This document shows, in pieces, positions 9,546 to 20,077 of a stretch of DNA of 64,000 bases (its first letter is position 1; every line of letters starts with the position of its first letter). The notes under the pieces are model-generated. The model was not told where the DNA came from. It worked only from the letters and a program-made list of their open reading frames with translations, and did no database searches. The DNA is from Streptomyces subrutilus. Lineage in GTDB: Bacteria; Actinomycetota; Actinomycetes; Streptomycetales; Streptomycetaceae. The stretch spans positions 1,798,001-1,862,000 of the forward strand of contig NZ_CP023701.1 in NCBI RefSeq assembly GCF_008704535.1, in the 5' to 3' direction. Both the position numbers and the translations under genes were made by a program.

Positions 9546-12500
9546 ATGATCCTGCTGCTGTCGACGTCCGACACCGATCTGCTCAGCGCCCGCGCCGCCG
9601 CGGACGGCCCCGTGCCGTACCGGTTCGCGAACCCCTCCCGCCTTCCCCTCGACGACCTCCCCGGCCTCCTCGACGGCGTCGACCTCGTCGTCGTCCGCCT
9701 CCTCGGCGGCCTGCGGGCCTGGCAGGAGGGGCTGGACCTGCTGCTGGCGCCCGGTCAGACCCGTCCGGTCGTGGTCCTGACCGGCGAACAGGCCCCGGAC
9801 GCGCAGCTGATGGAGGCCTCCACGGTCCCGATCGGCACAGCCGCCGAGGCCCACGGCTACCTCGCCCACGGCGGCCCCGCCAACCTCGCGCAGCTGGCCT
9901 GCTTCCTCTCCGACACCGTCCTGCTGACCGGCCACGGCTTCGAGCCGCCCGCCGCCGCCCCCACCTGGGGCCCGCTGGAGCGCACCGCCGGCACCGCGAG
10001 CGGCCCCCGGATCGCCGTCCTGTACTACCGCGCCCACCAGATGAGCGGGAACACGGCCTTCGTCCACGCCCTGTGCGAGGCCGTCGAGGCCCACGGGGCG
10101 CAGGCGCTCCCGCTGTACGTGTCCTCGCTGCGCACCCCGGAGCCGGAGCTGCTGGCCGCGCTGGAGGGCGTCGACGCCGTCGTCACCACCGTGCTCGCGG
10201 CCGGCGGCACCAAGCCCGCCACCGCCTCGGCGGGCGGCGACGACGAGTCGTGGGACGCGGGCGCGCTGGCCTCCCTCGGCGTGCCGATCCTCCAGGCCCT
10301 GTGCCTGACCGGGTCGCGCGCCGCCTGGGAGGAGAGCGACGAGGGCCTGTCCCCCCTCGACTCCGCCACCCAGGTCGCCGTGCCCGAGTTCGACGGCCGT
10401 CTGATCACCGTCCCGTTCTCCTTCAAGGAGTTCGACGAGGACGGCCTGCCCGCCTACGTGGCCGACCCCGAGCGCGCGGCCCGCGTCGCCGGGATCGCCG
10501 TGCGCCACGCCCGGCTGCGGCACATCGACCGCCGGGACAAGAAGGTCGCGCTGGTCCTCTCCGCGTACCCCACCAAGCACTCCCGCATCGGCAACGCGGT
10601 CGGCCTCGACACCCCGGCCAGCGCCGTCGAGCTGTTGCGCACGCTGATCGCGGGCGGCTACGACTTCGGTCCCGTCGAGGAGATACCGGGTCTGGTCTCC
10701 GGTGACGGCGACGAGCTGATCCGCGCCCTGATCGAGGCCGGCGGCCACGACCAGGACTGGCTGACCGAGGAGCAGCTGGCCCGCAACCCGGTCCGCATCC
10801 CGGCCGCCGACTACCGCCGGTGGTACGAGCAGCTCCCGGCCGAGCTGCGCGAGGGCGTCGAGCGGCACTGGGGCGAGGCCCCGGGCACCATGTTCGTGGA
10901 CCGCTCGGCCAATCCCGAGGGCGACATCGTGCTGGCGGCGCTGCGCCGCGGGAACCTGCTGGTCCTGATCCAGCCGCCGCGCGGCTTCGGCGAGAACCCG
11001 ATCGCCATCTACCACGACCCCGACCTGCCGCCCTCGCACCACTACCTGGCCGCGTACCGCTGGATCCAGGCGAGCGCGCAGGACGGCGGCTTCGGCGCCG
11101 ACGCGATGATCCACCTGGGCAAGCACGGCAACCTGGAGTGGCTGCCGGGCAAGAACGCGGGCCTGTCGGCGGCCTGCGCGCCCGACGCCGCACTGGGCGA
11201 CCTGCCCCTGATCTACCCGTTCCTGGTCAACGACCCCGGCGAGGGCACGCAGGCCAAGCGGCGCGTGCACGCCACCCTGATCGACCACCTGGTGCCGCCG
11301 ATGGCCCGCGCGGAGTCGTACGGGGACATCGCGCGCCTGGAGCAGCACCTGGACGAGTACGCGCAGATCTCGGCGATGGACCCGGCCAAGCTGCCGGCCA
11401 TCCGCGCGCAGATCTGGACGCTGATCCAGGCGGCCAGGCTCGACCACGACCTCGGGCTGCAGGAGCGTCCGGACGACGAGGGCTTCGACGACTTCCTGCT
11501 GCACGTCGACGGCTGGCTGTGCGAGGTGAAGGACGCCCAGATCCGCGACGGCCTGCACGTCCTGGGCGGCGCCCCGACCGGCGCGGCCCGGGTCAACCTG
11601 GTCCTGGCCATCCTGCGGGCCCGGCAGATCTGGGGCGGTACGACGGCCCTGCCGGGGCTGCGCGAGGCGCTGGGCCTGGACGAGTCCGCGGCCACCCGCA
11701 CCGCGGCCGACGCCGTCGAGGAGCGGGCGCGCGCGCTGGTCCAGGCGATGGAGGACGCGCACTGGTCCCCGGACGCGGTCGCGGACGTCGCCCGCGAGCA
11801 CTCGGCGGACGTCGCCGCGGTCCTCGACTTCGCGGCGCGCGAGGTGGTCCCGCGCCTCGCGGGGACGGTCGACGAGATCGCCCACGTGGTCAGCGCCCTG
11901 GACGGCCGGTTCGTCCCGGCCGGCCCCTCGGGCTCGCCGCTGCGCGGGCTGGTCAACGTCCTGCCGACGGGCCGCAACTTCTACTCGGTCGACCCCAAGG
12001 CCGTCCCCTCCCGCCTCGCGTGGGAAACCGGTCAGGCCCTGGCCGAGTCGCTGCTGACCCGCTACCGCACGGACAACGGCGAGTGGCCCGCGTCCGTGGG
12101 CCTGTCCCTGTGGGGCACGAGCGCGATGCGCACCTCCGGCGACGACGTGGCCGAGGCCCTGTCGCTGCTCGGCGTGCGCCCGGTGTGGGACGAGGCCTCG
12201 CGCCGGGTCACGGGCATCGAGCCGATCCCGCTCGCGGAGCTCGGCCGCCCCCGCATCGACGTCACCCTGCGCATCTCGGGCTTCTTCCGCGACGCGTTCC
12301 CGCACGTCATCGGCCTGCTGGACGACGCGGTACGGCTGGCGGCCTCGCTGGACGAGCCGGCCGCGGAGAACTTCGTACGGGCCCACGCCCAGGCGGACCT
12401 GGCCGAGCACGGTGACGAGCGGCGCGCGACGACGCGCATCTTCGGCTCGCGTCCCGGTACGTACGGGGCCGGCATCCTGCAGCTGATCGACTCCCGCGAC

Positions 12501-13157
12501 TGGCGCACGGACGCCGACCTCGCGGAGGTGTACACGGTGTGGGGCGGGTACGCGTACGGGCGCGGACTGGAGGGCCGTCCGGCGCGCACGGAGATGGAGA
12601 CGGCCTACAAGCGGATCACCGTCGCGGCGAAGAACACGGACACCCGCGAGCACGACATCGCCGACTCGGACGACTACTTCCAGTACCACGGCGGCATGGT
12701 GGCCACGGTCCGCGCCCTGCGCGGCACGGCCCCGGAGGCGTACATCGGCGACTCCACCCGCCCGGAGACGGTCAGGACGCGCACGCTCGTCGAAGAGACC
12801 AGCCGCGTCTTCCGGGCCCGCGTGGTCAACCCGAAGTGGATCGAGGCGATGCGCCGCCACGGCTACAAGGGCGCCTTCGAGCTGGCCGCGACCGTCGACT
12901 ACCTCTTCGGCTACGACGCGACGACGGGCGTGGTGGCGGACTGGATGTACGACAAGCTGACGGAGACGTACGTCCTGGACCCGGAGAACCGCGCCTTCCT
13001 GGAGCAGGCCAACCCCTGGGCCCTGCACGGCATCGCGGAGCGCCTGCTGGAAGCGGAGTCGCGCGGCATGTGGGAGAAGCCGGACCCGCAGGTGCTGGAG
13101 TCCCTGCGCCAGGTCTACCTGGACACGGAGGGCGACCTGGAGGGCGGGGCGGAGTAG
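9546..13157 (+). CDS. cobN: Cobaltochelatase subunit CobN
   Basis: A 1203-residue large subunit of the ATP-dependent chelatase that inserts cobalt into hydrogenobyrinic acid a,c-diamide. It shows the CobN/magnesium chelatase BchH signatures YPTKHSRIGNAVGLDTP, GADAMIHLGKHGNLEWLPGK and YHGGMVATVRALRG. The length is in the normal range for CobN. Its chelatase partners (a CobS/CobT or ChlI/ChlD type AAA+ pair) are not in the window. Expression is presumably repressed by cobalamin through the riboswitch directly upstream. The gene is closed by a strong hairpin at 13178-13221. Confidence 0.97.
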   Translation: MILLLSTSDTDLLSARAAADGPVPYRFANPSRLPLDDLPGLLDGVDLVVVRLLGGLRAWQEGLDLLLAPGQTRPVVVLTGEQAPDAQLMEASTVPIGTAAEAHGYLAHGGPANLAQLACFLSDTVLLTGHGFEPPAAAPTWGPLERTAGTASGPRIAVLYYRAHQMSGNTAFVHALCEAVEAHGAQALPLYVSSLRTPEPELLAALEGVDAVVTTVLAAGGTKPATASAGGDDESWDAGALASLGVPILQALCLTGSRAAWEESDEGLSPLDSATQVAVPEFDGRLITVPFSFKEFDEDGLPAYVADPERAARVAGIAVRHARLRHIDRRDKKVALVLSAYPTKHSRIGNAVGLDTPASAVELLRTLIAGGYDFGPVEEIPGLVSGDGDELIRALIEAGGHDQDWLTEEQLARNPVRIPAADYRRWYEQLPAELREGVERHWGEAPGTMFVDRSANPEGDIVLAALRRGNLLVLIQPPRGFGENPIAIYHDPDLPPSHHYLAAYRWIQASAQDGGFGADAMIHLGKHGNLEWLPGKNAGLSAACAPDAALGDLPLIYPFLVNDPGEGTQAKRRVHATLIDHLVPPMARAESYGDIARLEQHLDEYAQISAMDPAKLPAIRAQIWTLIQAARLDHDLGLQERPDDEGFDDFLLHVDGWLCEVKDAQIRDGLHVLGGAPTGAARVNLVLAILRARQIWGGTTALPGLREALGLDESAATRTAADAVEERARALVQAMEDAHWSPDAVADVAREHSADVAAVLDFAAREVVPRLAGTVDEIAHVVSALDGRFVPAGPSGSPLRGLVNVLPTGRNFYSVDPKAVPSRLAWETGQALAESLLTRYRTDNGEWPASVGLSLWGTSAMRTSGDDVAEALSLLGVRPVWDEASRRVTGIEPIPLAELGRPRIDVTLRISGFFRDAFPHVIGLLDDAVRLAASLDEPAAENFVRAHAQADLAEHGDERRATTRIFGSRPGTYGAGILQLIDSRDWRTDADLAEVYTVWGGYAYGRGLEGRPARTEMETAYKRITVAAKNTDTREHDIADSDDYFQYHGGMVATVRALRGTAPEAYIGDSTRPETVRTRTLVEETSRVFRARVVNPKWIEAMRRHGYKGAFELAATVDYLFGYDATTGVVADWMYDKLTETYVLDPENRAFLEQANPWALHGIAERLLEAESRGMWEKPDPQVLESLRQVYLDTEGDLEGGAE

Positions 13158-13177
13158 CGGCCGTCCGCCGCGCACGA

Positions 13178-13221
13178 CGAGGCCGTCCTCCCCGGTGCAC
13201 CAGCCGGGGAGGACGGCCTCG
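13178..13221 (+). terminator. Terminator hairpin after cobN
   Basis: A perfect 18-base-pair stem (CGAGGCCGTCCTCCCCGG against its complement) closes over an 8-base loop, 21 bases past the cobN stop. It lacks a long U-run, as is usual in streptomycetes. It should separate riboswitch-controlled cobN from the geosmin synthase gene. Confidence 0.85.
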
Positions 13222-13314
13222 CCTATACCCCCGCTCCGGCCCGCGCGCCAGGGAACACGGCTCGCTTCACCTGATGCGGTGAACTACCCCTTGGGCCACC
13301 CGTACCAGGGGTAG

Positions 13315-15603
<2,289 letters not shown>

Positions 15604-15608
15604 CCCGT

Positions 15609-15641
15609 CGGCGGGGGCGGTCCGCTCGCCCGCCCCCGCCG
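15609..15641. terminator. Terminator hairpin between geosmin synthase and acetyltransferase
   Basis: A perfect 12-base-pair stem (CGGCGGGGGCGG with CCGCCCCCGCCG) and 9-base loop lies six bases beyond the geosmin synthase stop, between two convergent genes. It can serve both directions. Confidence 0.7.
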
Positions 15642-15688
15642 CCGCTCCCGTTCCCTCCCCGGGGCCCCCGGGCCCCGGCCGCCCCGGT

Positions 15689-16921
15689 TCAGAACTCGTC
15701 CGCGGTGTGCGGCAGCAGACCCGTGCGCAGCGCCGCGTCCAGCGCCGCCGCCGCGCCCGGGGTGTGTTCCGCGACCAGTCCGGCGGCGACGAGCTCGGCG
15801 GCCCGGGTGCCGCCCAGGTAGCACGCGGCCAGCTCCCGTACGTCCAGAACGAGATCGGCCGGAGCGCGGGCCGGTTCGTACGCGGCTCCGTCCGGCCCGG
15901 CCTTGAGCCGGTGGCGGCCGGCGTTGGCGGGGATCCGCGGGTCGGTCAGCTCCAGCACCAGCTCCGCCGGCGCGGCCCAGGCCCGGGCGGTCAGCGCCGC
16001 CCGTACGTCGACCAGCCGCAGCCACAGCGCCGGGAACTGGGCGGTCACCCTGACCTGGTCGCGGTCGGCCGCGAAGTGGAGCAGGGGGTCGTCGGCCGGG
16101 CGGCCCCACGCGCGGACCCGGCCGGTGAGGTCGAGCCCGGCCACGCAGCGCCACAGGGCGGCGGCGACCGCCGGGGTGGCGGCCTCCAGCTCGTCCACGC
16201 GGACCAGGCCGGGGGTGCGCAGCGGTCCCGTGCCGTCCTCGCCCTTGGTGCGGTAGAGCACGTACCCGGCGGGCGGGCCGTCCGGATCGCCCAGGACGAT
16301 GGCCCGGGGCGGCCCCAGCTCCTCGTCCTCCTCGTCCCGTTCGGTCAGCCACTCGCCGGTCCAGCGCTCGGGGCTGCGGCTGGGCCGGCCGGCCCGCCGC
16401 CTCCGCGCGGCCTCGTGGAGCGGGCCGAGCACGGCGAGGGCCTCGGCGGGGTCGAGGAGCCGCAGCGGGCGCGGGTCGGGGTCGATGCGCAGGGCGAGGG
16501 GGCGGGTGGAGTCGATCTCGATGGTGGCGCCGGTGGTGGCGCCGCCGAATCCGAAGCGGCCGTAGATGGCGGCTTCGGAGGCCCACAGGGCGGCGAGGGG
16601 ACCGCGGGCGGCCGCGGTCCGCCGCAGTCGTTCGGTCATGAGGGCGGTGAGCACGCCGCGCCGGCGGTGGGTGGGGGCGACGGAGACGAAGGTGAGGCCG
16701 GGGCAGGGCAGGTCCGCTCCGGGTACCGACAGCCGGAAGTCGTGCGCGGCCATGAAGCCGACCAGGGCGCCGCCCTCGTAGGCGCCGATCCGGTCGCAGC
16801 GGGTCAGGAGCGCGTGGTGCCGCTCCCGGCCGTCCTTCTCGGGCCGGTCGTGGAAGACCAGGTAGGCGAGCTCCAGAGCGCGGTCGATGTCGGCCTCGGG
16901 TACCTCGCGGATGTCCACCAT
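15689..16921 (-). CDS. Eis-like GNAT family N-acetyltransferase
   Basis: A 410-residue acetyltransferase of the Eis type. The N-terminal GNAT domain shows the acetyl-CoA loop VAPTHRRRGVLTALM near residue 90 and AIYGRFGFGGAT after it. A second GNAT-like half follows, and a C-terminal SCP2-like segment ends in a terminal phenylalanine (ADEF), matching Eis proteins in which the terminal carboxylate takes part in catalysis. Eis enzymes acetylate aminoglycosides or lysines of other targets; the natural substrate here is unknown. It is convergent with the geosmin synthase gene. Confidence 0.88.
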   Translation of the reverse strand: MVDIREVPEADIDRALELAYLVFHDRPEKDGRERHHALLTRCDRIGAYEGGALVGFMAAHDFRLSVPGADLPCPGLTFVSVAPTHRRRGVLTALMTERLRRTAAARGPLAALWASEAAIYGRFGFGGATTGATIEIDSTRPLALRIDPDPRPLRLLDPAEALAVLGPLHEAARRRRAGRPSRSPERWTGEWLTERDEEDEELGPPRAIVLGDPDGPPAGYVLYRTKGEDGTGPLRTPGLVRVDELEAATPAVAAALWRCVAGLDLTGRVRAWGRPADDPLLHFAADRDQVRVTAQFPALWLRLVDVRAALTARAWAAPAELVLELTDPRIPANAGRHRLKAGPDGAAYEPARAPADLVLDVRELAACYLGGTRAAELVAAGLVAEHTPGAAAALDAALRTGLLPHTADEF

Positions 16922-17012
16922 GATCGCGAGACTAATCGGTCATCGCGGACCGGTCACCCCATACGGGCCATACTGGCCGGTTCTGCACGGGTGGGATCGG
17001 GCGGCGAACGAA

Positions 17013-17042
17013 GCGGGCCGCACCCCGACGGGTGCGGGCCGC
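17013..17042 (-). terminator. Terminator hairpin after the XdhC gene
   Basis: GCGGGCCGCACCC and its near complement form a 13-pair stem with one mismatch around a CGAC loop. It lies 21 bases beyond the stop of the XdhC-family gene on the minus strand. Confidence 0.6.
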
Positions 17043-17063
17043 CCGCGGGCGCGGATCGGTGCC

Positions 17064-18215
17064 TCAGGCGACGGACCCGATCCGGCCGAACACCGTGCGC
17101 GCGACGTCGGGGTGGATCGGGGTGTGCGCACCGGTGAGCGCGACGCCGGTGCCGCCGCGGCGGTTGGCGACGATCTCGGCGGCGATGGACAGCGCGGTCT
17201 CCTCGGGGGAGCGGGCGCCGAGGTCCAGGCCGATCGGGGAGCGCAGGCGGGCCAGTTCGAGCTCGGTCACCCCGACCTCGCGCAGGCGCTTGTTTCGGTC
17301 CTCGTGGGTGCGTCGGGAGCCCATCGCGCCGACGTAGGCGACGGGAAGCCTGAGGGCCAGTTCGAGGAGCGGCACGTCGAACTTGGCGTCGTGGGTGAGG
17401 ACGCACAGGACGGTCCGGCCGTCGGTGTCCGTGCCCTCCAGGTAGCGGTGCGGCCAGTCGACGACGATCTCGTCCGCCTCGGGGAAGCGGGTCTTCGTCG
17501 CGAAGACGGGCCGGGCGTCGCACACGGTGACCCGGTAGCCGAGGAACTTGCCGATCCGCACGAGGGCGGAGGCGAAGTCGATGGCACCGAAGACGATCAT
17601 GCGGGGCGGCGGGACGCTGGACTCGACCAGCACCTGGAGCGGCTCTCCGCAGAGCCTGCCGTCGGCGCCGATCTCCAGCACGCCGGTCCGGCCCGCGTCG
17701 AGCATGGCGCGGGCCTCCTCGGCGATGGTGCGGTCCAGCTCGGGGTGACCGCCGAGGCCGCCCTCGTGGGCCCCTTCGGCGCGGACGAGCACGGCCCGCC
17801 CCATCAGCTCGGCCGGACCCTGCGCTATCCGTGCCAGGGCAGCGGCCTCGCCGCGCGAGGCGGCGGCCAGGGCCGCCTCGAAGACCGCACGGGCCGCGGA
17901 GCCCACGGGGACCGGGGTCACCAGGATGTCGATGATTCCGCCGCAGGTCAGACCCACGGCGAAGGCATCGTCGTCGCTGTAGCCGAAGCGCTCTCGGACG
18001 GTCTCGCCGTCGTCGAGCGCCTGCCGGCACAGCTCGTACACCGCGCCCTCCACGCATCCGCCGGATACCGAGCCGATGGCCGTGCCCTCGCCGTCGACGG
18101 CCAGGGCCGCCCCGGGCTGCCGGGGCGCGCTCCCGCCGACGGCCACCACGGTGGCCACGGCGAAGTCGCGTCCCTGCTCGACCCACCGGTTCAGCTCTTC
18201 GGCGATGTCCAGCAT
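17064..18215 (-). CDS. xdhC: XdhC family protein (xanthine dehydrogenase maturation)
   Basis: A 383-residue protein of the XdhC/CoxI family. XdhC proteins bind molybdenum cofactor, protect it, promote its sulfuration and hand it to xanthine dehydrogenase. The N-terminal XdhC/CoxI domain has VVAVGGSAPRQPGAALAV and GSVSGGCVEGAV plus the LTCGGIIDILV cysteine segment. A C-terminal Rossmann-like domain carries ARPVFATKTRFPEADE and VAYVGAMGSRRTHEDR. The start at 18215 has AGGAGG five bases upstream. It follows the permease gene on the same strand and serves the xdh operon further upstream. Confidence 0.92.
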   Translation of the reverse strand: MLDIAEELNRWVEQGRDFAVATVVAVGGSAPRQPGAALAVDGEGTAIGSVSGGCVEGAVYELCRQALDDGETVRERFGYSDDDAFAVGLTCGGIIDILVTPVPVGSAARAVFEAALAAASRGEAAALARIAQGPAELMGRAVLVRAEGAHEGGLGGHPELDRTIAEEARAMLDAGRTGVLEIGADGRLCGEPLQVLVESSVPPPRMIVFGAIDFASALVRIGKFLGYRVTVCDARPVFATKTRFPEADEIVVDWPHRYLEGTDTDGRTVLCVLTHDAKFDVPLLELALRLPVAYVGAMGSRRTHEDRNKRLREVGVTELELARLRSPIGLDLGARSPEETALSIAAEIVANRRGGTGVALTGAHTPIHPDVARTVFGRIGSVA

Positions 18216-18296
18216 GGGGGCCTCCTCGAAGAGGTTCGGTTTCCAGTATGGGATGCGCGGGGGTTCGGTTCGGTGCGGCGGACCGGGCGGGCCGGG

Positions 18297-19760
18297 TCAG
18301 CCGACCCCGAGCCAGGACTCGATCGGGTGGAGCGCGAAGAAGACCAGGAAGATGCCGGTCAGCGCCCACATGAAGCCGCCGATCTCGCGCGCCTTGCCCT
18401 GCGCCACCTTGATGGCGACGTAGGAGATGACACCGGCGGCGACGCCGGCCGTGATCGAGTACGTGAAGGGCATGACCACGACGGTCAGGAAGACCGGGAT
18501 CGCGGTGGAGGTGTCGGCCCAGTCCACGTGGCGGGCGTTCTGCATCATCATCGCGCCGATGACGACCAGGGCCGCGGAGGCGACCTCGCCGGGGACGATC
18601 TGCGTGATCGGGGTGAAGAAGAGGCAGGCGGCGAAGAACAGGCCGGTGACGACGGAGGCGAGACCGGTACGGGCACCCTCGCCGACGCCGGTGGCCGACT
18701 CGACGAACACGGTCTGGCCGGAGCCGCCCGCGATGCCGCCGATGGCGCCACCGGCGCCGTCGATGAACAGGGCCTTGGACAGGCCCGGCATCCGGCCCTG
18801 GTCGTCGGCGAGCTTGGCCTCGGTGCCGACGCCGATGATGGTGGCCATCGCGTCGAAGAAGCCGGCGAGCACCAGGGTGAAGACGATCATGCCGACCGTC
18901 ATGTAGCCGACGTCGCCCCAGCCGCCGAAGTCGACCTTGCCGAAGAGCGAGAAGTCGGGCATCGAGACCGCGGAGCCGGACAGCTCCGGCGGGCCGTTCT
19001 TCCACGCCTTCGGGTCGATGTCCACGACGGCGTTCAGGATGGCCGCCAGCACGGTGCCGCCGACGATGCCGATCAGGATGGCGCCGGGCACCTTGCGGGC
19101 CTGGAGCATGAAGATCGCGAGCAGGGTGATCGCGAAGAGCAGGACGGGCCAGCCGGAGAGCTCACCGGTCGCGCCGAGCTGCACGGGGGGCATGAACTCT
19201 CCGCCGTTGCCGACGAAGCCCGCCTTCACGAAGCCGATCAGGGCGACGAAGAGGCCGATGCCCATGGTGATGGCGTGCTTGAGCGCGAGGGGTATCGCGT
19301 TCATGATCATCTCTCGGAGGCCGGTGACGACCAGGAGACAGATCACGACGCCGTAGACCACGCACATGCCCATGGCCTGCGGCCAGGTCATCTGCGGGGC
19401 CACCTGCGAGGCGAGCACGCCGGAGACGGACAGGCCGGCGGCGAGGGCCAGCGGCACCTTGCCGACGAAGCCCATGAGGAGCGTGGTGACGGCCGCGGCG
19501 AAGGCCGTGGCCGTGATGATCGCCGAGCCGTCCATCACGGCGCCGGAGACGTCCTTGCCCGAGAGGAGCAGGGGATTGAGCAGGAGGATGTACGCCATGG
19601 CCATGAAGGTCGTGATACCGCCACGGACCTCGTTGCCGACGTTGGACCCTCTGTGCGTGATGTGAAAGTACCGGTCGAGCCAAGACCGTCCGGCGGGGTT
19701 CAGAGAGCCGTCGCCGGCCTCTTCCGCACTGGTCTTGGGCTCCACTGATGACTGGGTCAT
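18297..19760 (-). CDS. NCS2 family purine permease (AzgA-type)
   Basis: A 487-residue polytopic membrane transporter. The family motif GGITTFMAMAYILLLNPLLL is near residue 50, with about 12-14 hydrophobic segments, FFDAMATIIGVG and GGSGQTVFVESATGVGEGARTG. The motifs match the AzgA-like branch of NCS2, whose characterised members carry hypoxanthine, guanine or adenine. Its position between the xanthine dehydrogenase operon and the XdhC gene fits import of the purine that the dehydrogenase oxidises. A Shine-Dalgarno sequence TTGGGAG precedes the ATG. Confidence 0.92.
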   Translation of the reverse strand: MTQSSVEPKTSAEEAGDGSLNPAGRSWLDRYFHITHRGSNVGNEVRGGITTFMAMAYILLLNPLLLSGKDVSGAVMDGSAIITATAFAAAVTTLLMGFVGKVPLALAAGLSVSGVLASQVAPQMTWPQAMGMCVVYGVVICLLVVTGLREMIMNAIPLALKHAITMGIGLFVALIGFVKAGFVGNGGEFMPPVQLGATGELSGWPVLLFAITLLAIFMLQARKVPGAILIGIVGGTVLAAILNAVVDIDPKAWKNGPPELSGSAVSMPDFSLFGKVDFGGWGDVGYMTVGMIVFTLVLAGFFDAMATIIGVGTEAKLADDQGRMPGLSKALFIDGAGGAIGGIAGGSGQTVFVESATGVGEGARTGLASVVTGLFFAACLFFTPITQIVPGEVASAALVVIGAMMMQNARHVDWADTSTAIPVFLTVVVMPFTYSITAGVAAGVISYVAIKVAQGKAREIGGFMWALTGIFLVFFALHPIESWLGVG

Positions 19761-20077
19761 GGTGCCTAACTCCCAAGGTTCAAAGGGGCACCCGCATGAA
19801 GATTGGAGACGCGGGATTTGGGAAACTCCGTTGGCTGCACGACCCGGGGTGACGGCCCGAGGCGACGCGAAGGTGCACTGCGTTTACTGCGGGTAGCGCG
19901 GTGGTGACCGCTGGTACTACGTGGGGGTTTCGCAGGGGTGCTGCGGGGTGGTGCGGACCGCGAGCGGTGCGGTCTCGGTGCACTCCGGGCGGCGGGGTGG
20001 AAGTGTGACGTTCCCGTCCCGCACCGCCCGGAGGATCCGGGGGGTCCGGGGGCCTCTCGGCCCCCGGACGCGCCGTC
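19761..20077. other. Intergenic region between purine permease and xdh operon
   Basis: This 317-base stretch has no credible gene. It holds the permease ribosome binding site, presumably the permease promoter on the minus strand, a small inverted repeat (GACCGC/GCGGTC, 19956-19974) and the xdh terminator at 20044-20069. I see no recognisable riboswitch. Confidence 0.6.
20044..20069 (-). terminator. Terminator hairpin after the xdh operon
   Basis: A perfect 11-base-pair stem, GTCCGGGGGCC-TCTC-GGCCCCCGGAC, begins nine bases beyond the stop of the molybdopterin subunit gene. It suggests that the permease and XdhC genes have their own promoter. Confidence 0.8.

Noticed and set aside
9204..13175. 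1323-codon open frame antisense to cobN
   Set aside because: It is a GC-rich shadow: composition is Arg/Gly/Val/Asp repeats with no domain, while the plus strand encodes a complete CobN.
16887..19748. 953-codon plus-strand frame over XdhC and the permease
   Set aside because: Antisense shadow with Asp/Gly/His-rich low complexity; both minus-strand genes are complete.
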